From Amborella trichopoda (taxonomy: Eukaryota > Streptophyta > Magnoliopsida > Amborellales > Amborellaceae), in NCBI RefSeq assembly GCF_000471905.2, contig NW_006499435.1:5545843-5609842 (forward strand): a stretch of DNA of 64,000 nucleotides, read 5' to 3'. Of the stretch, positions 1 through 10,645 are shown piece by piece (the first letter of the stretch is position 1; each line of letters begins with the position of its first letter). The notes under the pieces were generated by a model that worked only from the letters and a program-made list of their open reading frames with translations, ran no database searches and was not told the DNA's origin. A program made the position numbers and the translations under genes.

Positions 1-310
1 TGTGACTGCGATTTCCAAAAGCTCCATGGATCTTTGCAATTAGAAATTTGGTTGTTCAACAATCGAACAACCGAAATCACAAAAAGTTCGATTGTTGAAC
101 AACTAAAATTGTCCCAATTTCGGTTGTTCAAAAACCAAAATTGTGATTGCGAATTCCAGAAGTTCCCTAAATCTTCGCAGTCAGAAATTGGATTGTTGAA
201 CAACTGAAATCCCAATTTTGATTGTTCAAAAACCGAAATTGTGACTACGAATTCCAGAAGCTCCCTGGATCTTCGCAGTCAGAAATTTGGTTGTTCAACA
301 ACCGAAGTTT
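1..310. repeat. Palindrome-bearing tandem repeat, left cluster
   Basis: A unit of about 100-140 bp starts near 1, 138 and 239. Each unit opens with a version of TGTGACTGCGAATTCCAGAA, runs through ATCTTCGCAGTCAGAAATT and ends in one or two copies of a 23-bp palindrome with core TCGGTTGTTCAACAACCGA. About six palindrome copies lie here, most with one to three mismatches. No coding sequence is seen. The family is not recognised; such arrays can be subterminal transposase-binding repeats of a large DNA transposon, but that is inference. Confidence 0.75.
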
Positions 311-859
311 TCTTTAGTTCCTCCAAATAACTATTTCCATTATACTTTGTAAATTTTCCCTCTTTGTAAAAGATACGTCTGTCATTTGTATTCGTCTCAA
401 ATGACCCCCCATATCAGAATACCAGTTGCACTCCCTCAGTAACCATCGTCAATGCTATTGTATTAAATGAATAACATGATTTGTGTTACAATAAATAATA
501 CAATAAATTTGGATACTTCTAACTACTTTAGGGTTCATAAAATGTGAGTATTATCTAACAAATTGAAATATTGTACTACTATAAAAAGAAAAATAATCAA
601 TAAACAACAAAAATAATAACTGCTCAAAACAATCAATTGTAACAAAATTAACAAACTTCTCTATTAATTGTAAGAAAATTAACAAAAAATAATCAACAAC
701 ATAAGGCAAGAGTAAGAACAATAACAATCACGACGGTGAGCCAATCTCGTGAGATACTGTATTGGGGGAAAGTAAAAAGAGTATGATCCACCTATGATAT
801 TGTATTTGGCTTGTTTTCCTGTATATATATAATAATTACACTAATACGTGGGAAAAATA

Positions 860-1235
860 GGCACCAATATTTTCGATTAATCAAAAACTGAAATCCACAA
901 TATTTCGGTTGTTGAAAAACCGAAATCAAAATTTTGGTTTTTGAACAACCAAAAAACCTAATTTCAGTTGTTAGGGAGAGCAATTCACATTTTCGGATGT
1001 TGAACAACCGAAATTAGATTTTCGGTTGTTCAACACCCGAAAACACTAATTTCAGTTATTGAACAACCGAAACCAGCACGGGAAGGTTAAAATGGCTATT
1101 TCCGTTTTCGGTTGTTGAACAATTGAAATGAACAACCGAAACCAGCAAGGGAAGGTTAAAACAACTATACCCTTTTTCGGTTGATGAACAACTGAAATGC
1201 TTTTTAATTCGGTTCTTCAATACCTGAAAACGGAT
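860..1235. repeat. Palindrome-bearing repeat, right cluster
   Basis: About eight further copies of the same 23-bp palindrome (core TCGGTTGTTGAACAACCGA), at intervals of roughly 25-65 bp. A short direct repeat, ACCAGCANGGGAAGGTTAAAA, occurs at about 1072 and 1141. The 310-860 stretch between the clusters is AT-rich and holds no palindromes and no gene that I can support. Confidence 0.75.
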
Positions 1236-1360
1236 AAACTCGTCTTTTTTAAAAAATGTCGTTATGAAAGGGAAAAATAGACATCCTGATAATAAAGGAA
1301 ACTCAAAGGTGTATCCGTAATAATGTATATTATAATGGATATTAGCGTAATTTTCTCAAC

Positions 1361-1707
1361 TTTATAAGGGTGATGCCCTAAACAATCAAATTAAGTGCAA
1401 CTCACAAATTCACTAGAAGAGATTTTTTTTTATGCTTAAAAACCCTCAATTCGGTCATCTCGACCTCAAGATGTATAAACATGAGAAAAAATAGATTTCA
1501 AGTCTTGAAATTAATGCATCTTGTAATATATTAATTAGGCCTTCAATTTTTAAGATTTCAAGTTTTCATAGATCTTCTCGATCTACACTACTTTTGGGTA
1601 TTTAAATTGTATAACTAGTGATGAAAATAAATTTGGATACCATCATAAAAATTTATGATACTACTATTTCAGTACTATTTGGAGGTGCGCCTTACTTTGA
1701 AATAACA
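1361..1707 (+). mobile_element. Family A Mutator-type MITE, right end degraded
   Basis: The left terminus reads GGGTGATGCCCTAAACAATC followed by AAATTAAGTGCA. The internal family hallmarks follow in order: CATCTCGACCTCAAGATGTA near 1457, AGATCTTCTCGATCTACACT near 1570, and GGTGCGCCTTACTTTGA at the right. The last 30-40 bp of the right terminus is missing. Confidence 0.7.
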
Positions 1708-1987
1708 ATAGTACTAAGAGAAAAAAAGAAAAGAAAAACGAAAACAAGACTGTAACAACAATAACGTTAAGGATTCTGGTCTTCCAAAATTGAAAGCCGG
1801 TTTAAATTGATTTATATTACTTATTTAAACTGATATAATATATATTCCATTCTCATAGTCTACTGTGTCTTACCTCTTAGCAATCACCATTCCTTCAAGA
1901 TGAATCCACGATACAGTCTCTCATAGATGACTACTCTCTCTTTTTCTAATTATAAATGGATGTTGTCTCAGTTCCTACAGGCTTATA

Positions 1988-2366
1988 GGGTGTGGTTTGT
2001 GTAAGGTTGAGGGCCTGAACAATCAAAGGCGCACCTTTAAATAGTATTGAAAAATGTTGTTCACTTTGGAAAATATTTAGGATAGCCCAAACATGTATTT
2101 TCATTTCTGATTATGAAATTTAAAGCTTCAAAAATAGTGTAGATCATGCAGATCTATAAATACTTGAAAATATTGAAAATTAATGATCTAGATTATGTAT
2201 TACAAAATGCATCATTTCTAAAACTTGAAGTCAATTTTCTCTTTTACATTCATGTATTTCAAGGTATTGGATTTGAAAGTTTTTCGGCATAAAAAACAAC
2301 TTCTTCTAGTGATTTTTGTGGTGAGCCATAGTTTGATGGTTTAGGGCCCCAACCTAACACATATAT
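1988..2366 (-). mobile_element. Family A Mutator-type MITE
   Basis: It opens with GGGTGTGGTTTGTGTAAGG, which is the CC end of the family read in reverse, and closes with the matching complement TTAGGGCCCCAACCTAACA. The inner hallmark sequences appear in reverse order and complement. It lies about 140 bp beyond the stop codon of the WEB gene. Confidence 0.75.
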
Positions 2367-2459
2367 AGAATACAATTCAAATGTGAGAAAGAGAAGACTT
2401 GTTCAGTTCCCATACATCATAAACATGTCGAATACAATTCAAATATATGAGAGAGAGAG

Positions 2460-2488
2460 GGAGGGGGGGGGGGGTGGTGGGGGATGAA
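2460..2488. other. G-rich run just downstream of the WEB stop codon
   Basis: A run of about 13 G followed by TGGTGGGGG sits 15-40 bp past the stop codon, on the strand opposite the WEB transcript. It has enough G tracts for a G-quadruplex. On the transcript it is a C-rich stretch next to (CT)n. Confidence 0.6.
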
Positions 2489-2501
2489 AACCACATTTAC
2501 A

Positions 2502-5434
2502 TCAACCGCTGTTCCTTCTGGCCAAGAAGGTAATGATTTGAGGGAAGAATGTTTTTTTCTTCTTCTTATTCCTCTTCTTCTCCCTAAATTCAGACCCTGT
2601 ACTAACGAGATCATCGCTCTCAGACATGAATGTCTTCGAGCTTGATGCCTGATAAATGGAGACACTATCACCATCTCCATCCAAGCTCTTGGTATCTCCC
2701 ATCAAAACCTGCAACACTGAAGGAGAACCGCTCATCCTTCGAAGCTCTTCTTGATCGGTTCTCCACTTCCTTAGCTCTTCCTCTATGACCAACTTCTCTT
2801 CCATAGCTTTCTCTCTCTTCTGCACGGCCATACATAACGCCTCCTTCCTCGAACCCAAGTCTCTCTTTGCTTCCTTTTCCCTCTCTAAACTCCTCAACTC
2901 AGACTCTTTTGCCAAACCCAACTCATAAAAAGCAGCAGCCACCCTTGCACTCGCTTGTTCCTCTGCCTCATAGGCTCTCTTGCTCATCTCGAAGTACTGG
3001 TCTAGAGAGAGAGTCACCCCATTTTGTGAGCTCCCATCCAGAGCTTCAATAGCTGCAAGGGCTAGCCTCTCCGAGGCCTTTGAAGCCTCAATCTCTCTGA
3101 TGGTTGCTATGAGTCGAGCTTCCATGGTGGTTGCGCTACCTTTAGCTTGTTCAGCATCTTTTCTCACCCTCATTAAGTCTTCATGAGCCAATTGCTCTGA
3201 GGACTTGGCCTGATCAGCTTCCAAAGCAGCTATCTGAATTGCACTAGGAAGCTCGGCAATTCTCTGTCTACCCGCTCCCTCTTTCTCTAGAACCGTTTCT
3301 GTTTCCGATGTGATTCTATCTAATTCAGCTCTGAGCACTAAGGCCAATTCCCTGCCTTCTCTCTGTTGCATAAGCGCTGCCTTTTCTCTCTCTAGTTCAC
3401 TCTTGAGAGAGAAAGCCGCAACTCTGAGACACTGTACCTCATCTTTGGCCTTCTTGATATTGCTCATTACTTCATTGAGCTCCTTCCGAGCCAAGGCCAT
3501 GGCTTCAACTGGATCTATCCAAGCTTCTTCTAATCCCGCTTCCACATCAGCTGAGGCCATGGCTGAAAAAGTATCAGTTTGAGCCTCTTTTGATGTTTCT
3601 CGTGCATCACCCATCTGGTTCTCAGAGGAAGTTTCAAGCACTACCATAGCTCTGGCTTCCTTATATGATTCTAATTCGGCTTTGAGCCTCTCCAGCTCCT
3701 GGTTTTTGATCTTCATATCCATCTCCCCTTTGAGTAATTCTTGCTCTTTGGCCATGGATGCAACCATCCTTCTATCTTCTCTCTCTAAAAGTTCAGCATG
3801 AGCTGATTCAAGTGACTCATTAACTGCAATGAGCTCTGAAATGAGTTCTTGGACTGTTTTCTCAATCTCATTATATGTGGCCATGGCCTCTTCGGCTTTC
3901 TCAATAGCCATGTCCCTCTCTTTAAGCAGGGAAGCATATTCAAGCCTAAGTGTTTCAAGTCCATCTCTTGCTGATTTGATGGTCGAAATTGCATCACCAT
4001 GCTGCTGTAAATGCAACAATAACATGACTTCACTGTCTATTTGCTTTTGTGGTTCTAGCAAAGGAACAAAGATATTCTCCTTACTATTGAGAAATTCTCT
4101 TCCTGATGTTCCATTTTTTGACATAAATTTCTCTAAAACTGAATGTATACTAAATTAAGATTGGAAAAAGTTTATATAAGGTTGCAACCTTAAAATGTAG
4201 AATTAAAGATGCATCTAAAATATCATCATAAAAGGTTGTTTGGATGCTGGAAAACCCTCTAATTGATCATCTTGACATCGAGATGTATAAATATGAAAAG
4301 GAAAAAAGATTTTGAGTCCGCAAATTAGTGTATCTTGCAACACATTATCTGGACTGTCCATTTTCAAGATTTTCATGTGTTTATAGATCTAATTGATTTG
4401 AATCATTTTTAGAGTTTAGATTTTTATAATTAGAGATGTAAATAGATTCTCATGTCATCCTAAGAATTTTTTATATCAAATATATATTTATGATAAAAAT
4501 TAGAGGTGCACCTTAATTAGATCGTTTAAGGTTGCAACCCTATATGCAAACCACACCCATTAAGATTTGATGTTACATGAGGACATAAGCATAAATCTAC
4601 ATAAAATATAAAGTTCTTAAATTACTAAAACTTGTTTATAAATACTTACAATCAAAGAAAATAGGAAAAGTCACTTCTCTGTTTTATTTAATGCTGTCCT
4701 TTCCTTCATACTTATCCCTTTTTTTTTAATCCCCCTGTGAATCTTGCAAGAAAAGCCAAAATTTTGAAGATATTTTGAGAAATCATGTGATCTAGAGCAA
4801 TCCCAAGGAAGACGGCTGCTACAATAATGGATTTTTTACCCTCAAAAAAAGAAAAAAAAAAATGTTTTCTCTTCCCTTTTTTGTTAGTCAAGCTTGGATT
4901 AAAGCCAGGAAATAAATAATTACCAGATACAATCAGCGAGAGTACCTCCATAGTCTGGACCTTACGGGCTTTCCAATCAATGACGCCTTCAAACTTGGTT
5001 ACAGCTTCTTTCACAGACTCAAATGGAGATGCACCATCAACAAGAGCTTGATTTGGCGTAGGCTTATCAGACTGTATTGACTCACTCTTACTCACTTCAT
5101 TAGAGAATTTAGTCTTATTAGACTGTATCGATTCACTTTCTCTCACTTCACTAGAGAATTTAGTTTCATCAGATGGGACTAATTCACTTTCTCTAACTTC
5201 ACTACAGAAGTTATTACTAGGTGCAGATTCATCAGTCTGTACACTACTTCCTAAATAATCACTCCCATTTTTATTAGATTGAGAGTCCTTTGACTCTGCT
5301 TTCAAATACTGGGAACATGTTTCGTCGGCGCAAAATGGTGAATTCATTCCTTCTAAATTAGGAAATGGAGATCCTTGAGAAGATGATGAGCTAGTTAGAG
5401 AGAGATTAGAAAGGGTAATCTCTTCTGGCATCAC
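2502..5434 (-). CDS. WEB family coiled-coil protein (WEB1/PMI2-like), two coding exons
   Basis: Exon 1 runs 5434 to 4946, ending ATGGAG|GTACTC, and exon 2 runs 4130 to 2502; together about 705 aa. A second pairing, donor at 4924 (TCTG|GTAATT) with acceptor TTCAG at 4138, also keeps frame (about 715 aa), so the junction is uncertain. Exon 1 is Ser-rich and ends with the family's N-terminal signature [13 protein letters not shown]...[12 protein letters not shown]. Exon 2 is almost entirely charged coiled coil, contains the conserved [20 protein letters not shown] and EELRKWR segments, and ends with the typical basic tail [16 protein letters not shown]. Arabidopsis WEB1 and PMI2 act in the cytosol, where they steer chloroplast photorelocation through chloroplast-actin filaments. 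From memory of WEB1, roughly 100 aa of coiled coil after the N-terminal motif is absent here. The intron carries a family A MITE. Family assignment is firm; which paralogue is not. Confidence 0.88.
4163..4558 (+). mobile_element. Family A Mutator-type MITE in the WEB intron, with 9-bp target duplication
   Basis: This copy defines the family. It starts GGAAAAAGTTTATATAAGG and ends CAAACCACACCC. It is flanked by identical 9-bp duplications, ATTAAGATT at 4154-4162 and 4559-4567. The termini are inverted over about 50 bp. A 9-bp duplication is the hallmark of the Mutator superfamily. The element is 396 bp, has no coding capacity, and supplies about half of the 0.8-kb intron. Confidence 0.88.
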
Positions 5435-5882
5435 ATTTTCCTTAGTTTACCCTGCAACTGCGAAGTAACATAAGATGTTAACATTGAATAAAAAAATTGA
5501 TTGATGCATAAGAAGTGATCATCAAATCAGCATTTTTAACTTAGCATTTTTAACTTAGTTATTACTAGGTGCAGATTCATCAGTCTGTACACTACTTCCT
5601 AAATAATCACTCCCATTTTTATTCGATTGAGAGTCCTTTGACTCTGCTTTCAAATACTGGGAACCTGTTTCGTCGGCGCAAAATGGTGAATTCATTCCTT
5701 CTAAATTAGGAAATGGAGATCCTTGAGAAGATGATGAGCTAGTTAGAGAGAGATTAGAAAGGGTAATCTCTTCTGGCATCACATTTTCCTTGGTTTACCC
5801 TGCAACTGCGAAGTAACATAAGATGTTAACATTGAATATATGCATAAGAAGTGATCATCAAATCAGCATTTTTAACTTAGCA
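5211..5882 (-). repeat. Tandem duplication (348-bp offset) of the 5' part of WEB exon 1 and its leader
   Basis: 5211-5556 and 5559-5882 are near-identical. They differ by only a few substitutions and a short insertion in the upstream part, so the duplication looks recent. Each copy includes the start codon context and TTGCAG|G, a likely 3' splice site of a 5'UTR intron, about 20 bp before the ATG. Confidence 0.92.
5559..5782 (-). pseudogene. Duplicated fragment of WEB exon 1 (75 codons)
   Basis: This upstream copy of the WEB N-terminus keeps the start codon and the first 74 residues ([12 protein letters not shown]...SAPSNN), then meets a stop right at the duplication joint. Relative to the true exon it has Gly in place of one Cys (ETGSQ against ETCSQ) and a silent change. 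If transcription begins upstream of both copies, the distal splice acceptor would give a truncated protein or a decoy leader and the proximal one the full protein. It has no WEB domain and is probably non-functional as a protein. Confidence 0.75.
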
Positions 5883-6720
5883 TGAAGGAACAGCCTAGCA
5901 GAGTAGCATTGCTATAATCAAAGGCAATATTCAGAAAAGAAACAGAGACTCTCTGTGTCTCTCTATGTTGCATTTGTCAGTTTCTGTCTATTCTTTTCCT
6001 TTAGAAAAGGGAGCAGTAACTAAGATATGCTGTATCAATGACAATTGCTCGCTTGATGTCATACCGACAATGGGACTAAAATGTTCAGGTTATTGAGCAC
6101 AAAACTTCGATAAAAAGATATCGTTCTCTCTCTCTCTCTCTAAATCATCATGCCAAACTTTTTTTCTTTTTTATTTTCTTTGGACAGTTATCAAATCACT
6201 TAGTTAAAATATCACATTAGCCATAGCCCACAAACTCAAGCATTACACTTGACTCTAGCAGCCACCAAGCCGATTTTACTCAGGACTCAATCAGTAATGA
6301 GGGGCATTAACGTAATAGTTTATCCGTAATCATATATATAAAGGATAACTTTTCTAACTCATGTTTCCGATGAGTTCAATTGAGTCACTAAGCAAGTTAA
6401 GTGAGGCCCTTATGAATCATGGTCTGAATCATTGGTACAGTGAGAGATTCATCAATGGGCTTGGCAAACATACACATAAATTTTGCAATCCAAACCTCAA
6501 CCAAGTCGGAAGATATATTTTGTTAGTAATTAAAAAAAAAAAAGTAAGTTAGAAAGTATAAACTTATCCATAATGCTTAATAGTGAGTATGGTCGTTCTT
6601 TTTGCAGAACCAGAATAAGTAATGGCCATGAAGCAATATTTTCAAAAAATGAAAACGAAAAAAAGAAAAAAAAGAAGAAAGGTGAAACAAAGGCGATGAG
6701 TATACTACGTTTCTCAATTT

Positions 6721-6800
6721 TTTTCTATCTTAGAACTTTTTTTTTGGTATTGTATGGCATCTTTCTATCTTAGAACTTTTTTTTTGGTATTGTATGGCAT
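6721..6800. repeat. 40-bp exact tandem duplication
   Basis: The unit TTTCTATCTTAGAACTTTTT followed by TTTTGGTATTGTATGGCAT occurs twice in direct succession with no difference beyond the first base. Confidence 0.9.
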
Positions 6801-7494
6801 CATTTATCATGGTTTTCGCAAGCTTTCGTAAAGCTTTCAGGGATTTCCCCTGAATAGAGAAACTATAGGAAGCCTCGTTTTTTTATTGTTAGCTGTTGGA
6901 AGCCTCTGAATACAGGCCTGGTAATTATCAACGCCACTATGAAAATCAATAGATTGAATTTCCAATTCAGACCAGAGTTCAATTTATCCCCTGAAAAAAG
7001 AACAGAAAATCCTGTAACCTAGCACTCTCTCTCTGGCACAGATTTTTGTTACTGGATGCACGCGCGTGTGTGTGACAGAGAGAGGGGGGGAGGGAGATCT
7101 CAGAAATGAATAAAAACAATGAAATACCAGAAAATGGCAACTTCAAGGCATATTAGAACTTCACCAGTGATTGAAATCATGCTTTAAATTCGAGCAAATT
7201 AAACCAAAGGACCAACCATCCTCTTAAAACTTAAAATTTATTAGTCCAATCAAATTCCTTAGTTCAATCTCTTAATCAAGTTTCTGATTAATACCTAACC
7301 AACAACCATCTCTTAACCAAGTATATTCTCTAGTTCCATCTCTTAACCATTGGTTTCTGATTTATAATTCACTCAGAGAGAGAGAGAGACCCAATAATTT
7401 TCAGTCTTTTGAACCCATTTCTGAGATTAATAAACAAAGAAATACCAGCAAACTAGAAAGTTCAGAGCAACATCAGAACTTCTCAAAAACCCAA

Positions 7495-7659
7495 ATCAAG
7501 CAATTGGTTCCCAATGACATTTGTAGAGTGAGAAACCCAATAAACCGATATCAAGCAATCGATTCTCAATGCCATTTCTAGAGTGAGAAACCCAATAAAC
7601 CGAAATCAAGCAATCGATTCTCAATGCCATTTCTAGAGTGAGAAACCCAATAAGATTTA
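7495..7659. repeat. 55-bp tandem repeat, three copies
   Basis: Units start at 7495, 7550 and 7605, each beginning ATCAAGCAATNG and containing AGAGTGAGAAACCCAATAA. Units 2 and 3 are almost identical; unit 1 is more diverged. Confidence 0.88.
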
Positions 7660-8248
7660 CTAAAAACTACAAAGTTCACAACTTTTGCCAGAATTTAGCA
7701 AGTACATAGCAAGGCTTGCATTTAGTATGGGAAGAAACTGAGCAACCCAATAAATTAGAAGACCCAATAAGATGCTTGTACCCAACATTAAAATGTAGAG
7801 AGAGAAACTTAACACGACCAATTAATCAATGTAGAGAGAGACATTTAATGAAGAGCATAGATTGGAGTGAGAAGCTTATTAAGATCAACAACAAGGAAGA
7901 GAGAGAAATCTACAGAATAAATATGAATAATGAATATATGCATATTATTTAATGGAAACGAAATCTACTTTAAGAGCTACCTGAATAAGACCACATGAAT
8001 TCAAGGATGGACAAGTACCAATCAATCTCTGAACACTGAAATGAATGAACATATGGGACTGGTGAAATTGAAAAGAGACCAAAATACCCTCCAACATGAT
8101 TTTAAAATAGCGAAAGCAACCCCATCTTGAAATGAAATGACTACCGTATCCTCATGACCACACTCGTATCATGATCTTCGAGAAACCTTTCCATATGCCT
8201 ACACACATAATTCATAAGTCCGAAGACTCAAGAGTAAAGGCATCGTCT

Positions 8249-8735
8249 ATAAATTAGATCATTTAGAAGGAGGTCACAATCATTTTTGTCCCTTAGATTT
8301 TAAAATAAGAGGTTATAAGACTATTATTGATCAGAGACAATGTTTCAAAAAAAAAAAAGAGTGTTTCATGACGGCTGGACCGCATGATGACATATGCGGT
8401 CCCATCTAAAAACAATGGAAACTAATGGTCCAAATGTTTTCTTGTAGAATTAGTATATCTAGTTTTTAAATTTTACTTGTTTTTTCATGTTCATGATCTC
8501 CATGTTATAGATTACATGTCATCAAAAATTAAGTCCAAAAATTCATCTCAAAAATAGATTTATTAATAGGCCCGTATTTCTACATATGTAGGATTGGATG
8601 CATAGAAACCGGGTCAAAAAAAAATGTTGAACTTCGTGACTCACCTTAAGCCATCCAATTTGGCATCTAATGAGCGAAAATAGTTATTATATCCTTGTAC
8701 AAAAGATAAATGGTCTCTTCATAGACAATCCCATC
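8249..8735 (+). mobile_element. Family B MITE split by a family D insertion
   Basis: The left part (8249-8345) carries ATTTAGAAGGAGGTCACAAT and a version of GTCCCTTAGATTTTAAAAT. The right part (8619-8735) carries GACTCACCTTAAGCCATCC and ends ACAAAAGATAAATGGTCTC..AGACAATCCC. About 270 bp of foreign sequence interrupts it. Confidence 0.65.
8368..8615 (+). mobile_element. Family D MITE nested in family B
   Basis: It starts GGCTGGACCGCATGATGACA with a hairpin CATATGCGGTCC and ends ACATATGTAGGATTGGATGC followed by ATAGAAACCGGGTC. The ends are loose inverted repeats. A second copy of the same element lies at 23372-23730 and a third at 53141-53415. Confidence 0.65.
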
Positions 8736-8881
8736 TTTATATTCATGATCACACACTAGGATTTAGTTGATAATAAATTTCCCAGTTAGTTCGAGTTGCA
8801 CTTTTCAAGTCAAAATTAATGTGTAATATTATTGTTAACTTACTTCAAGCTTAATTTTCAAAATTGACTGAAAATTATAGA

Positions 8882-9045
8882 AGATGTGGTTTGTAATAAG
8901 GTGTCAACCTTAAACGATCCAAGTAAAGTGCACAACGAAAGCTCGTTCAAAGATATAATTTTAATATCAAATTTTTTTTTTTAATGGATATTTGAGACGT
9001 GTCTTTTTTTTATATATATTATAAGGTTGTAACCTTATGTGAACT
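8882..9045 (-). mobile_element. Family A MITE, internal deletion derivative
   Basis: Only the two termini remain: GTGGTTTGTAATAAGGTG with AACCTTAAACGATCC on the left, and TTATAAGGTTGTAACCTTAT on the right. They are separated by about 60 bp of T-rich DNA. Confidence 0.6.
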
Positions 9046-9663
9046 TCTTTGAATTATAATGCATAAAAACACAGAAAATCTTCACCTTTTAATTTTGATT
9101 TTTTGAGATGACTAAATACCTTATATTTACTGCAAGTATGATCATCACAACCTTTGATAAGTTTGAGGGATACACCAACCAAGAGGTGCAGACCTAGAAT
9201 GCAATACAATGCTTAGTTTGGAATAAACCAAAAAAGACTTTTGAGGGGTTATGTTCGTAACTAATCTTAATTTTGGCAGGCTTTTGTTAAGTTGGGATTG
9301 CTGTAATTAGTATTATTACTATATAAAAGAAAAACAATCTACAAAAACAAAAAAGAATAAACAAACACTCCAAGAAAGAGACAACCAATCACAACGAAAA
9401 GATATATGTAGATCGGCAACGTGCCTACATCCACGTGAGATAAGAGCTTCTTTACTGGCAATAGAGAATAGGGTTACAATAGGTCTCTTCTTCACGCCTC
9501 TCTGTTCTCTCTAATTACAAAGCAATCTGCATTTTTTCCCTTAACCCTTAACCTCATCGCTACAATATATATAAAGTCTCGTACAAATTACCAATGTACG
9601 GATATTCGAGGGTTTAATTAGATTAAATTAAGAATACAAAACATTAATCCTCAACAATTACTT

Positions 9664-10057
9664 GGGTAAGGTTTTGTATAAGGCATCAACTTTAAATAAT
9701 TAAAATAAGGTGCACCTCAAAACTATGCCAAAAGATGTAGTTTTGGCATTAGAAAACCTTGCAATGGCGTGATAGTCTATTATCGCCACTAATTGTGAAA
9801 TTTAAAATTCCAAAAAGAGTGCAGACTGAGACAATCTTTTAATTAATTTTTTTTAAAAAAATAGACGGTTTAGATAATATGTCAAATGATGCACTATTTT
9901 TATGACTTGAAGCCCCTTTCTTCGATATCAATATATCTCGAGGTTGAAATGATCAATTTAAGAGTTCTTAATGTCAGAACAATCTTTTTCTATAGATTTT
10001 TAAGGTGCACCTCACTTCAATACTATAAAATTGACATTCTATATAAATTTTTCCTTA
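9664..10057 (-). mobile_element. Family A Mutator-type MITE
   Basis: The left terminus GGTAAGGTTTTGTATAAGG continues into AAATAAGGTGCACCTCAAAA. Internal ATCTCGAGGTTGAAATGATC lies near 9930, and the right end has AAGGTGCACCTCACTT followed by a degraded terminus. Confidence 0.7.
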
Positions 10058-10373
10058 TACTTTTCCAAACAAACTGATTGCAACGTGACATTTGCCATTA
10101 GTACAAAAGGTTCAGGTTAGAAATATCTAAACTATCAAACCGCGAAATTAAATTGGCTGAGTCCCATATAAAGTCCTTAAGTATAATAATTTCTTGGACA
10201 TTGAGTGTTTGATCAATTATATATCCAGATGTGAAATCACACAAATAGATTAAATTAAGCTAGTATATAAATCTTTTATATGTAATTTGGATGTTTTTAA
10301 CAATAATTTTTCACTTTTTCTTGACAAATGCCATATTTTTATATATTTTTATTTGTATAGATTTTTTTTGAAA

Positions 10374-10645
10374 AAGATTGCTTACAAAGAAGCCATTTAT
10401 CTTTTGTACAAGGAATTCACAACTATTTCCACTCATTAGATGTCAAATTGGATAGCTTGGAGTGCATCACAAAGTCTGATACTTTTTTTAAAACAAAATT
10501 GTGTCTAATCAATGACACACTTTTTGATATCTAACCACCCATTTTGAAAATTTTGTGTCTAACCATTTATTTTAAAATTTAATGGACAATAATGACTATG
10601 ATCTCTGCATAAAAAGGTAAATGATCTCTTTGTAGACTCTCTAAT
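10374..10645 (+). mobile_element. Family B MITE
   Basis: Left terminus GATTGCTTACAAAGAAGCC then ATTTATCTTTTGTACAAGG; right terminus AAATGATCTCTTTGTAGAC. The middle has the family's TTAGATGTCAAATTGGATAG and the GTGTCTAATCAATGACACA motif. Confidence 0.65.

Larger units (their letters stand above)
5883..8248. other. Intergenic region upstream of the WEB gene, no gene seen
   Basis: It contains (CT)n at 6127-6142, short A and T runs, (GA)n near 7078 and 7376, and two short tandem repeats listed separately. Part of 5.9-6.2 kb is probably the WEB promoter and leader, on the minus strand. Open frames here are short and low-complexity, without family similarity that I can recognise. Confidence 0.5.

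Noticed and set aside
2867-4158. Plus-strand open frames of 60-109 codons over the WEB gene
   Set aside because: They are antisense shadows of the coiled-coil exon and read as low-complexity Ser/Leu sequence.
7495-7659. Evenly spaced 55-bp repeats, considered as CRISPR-like
   Set aside because: The units are contiguous with no unique spacers, and this is plant nuclear DNA.
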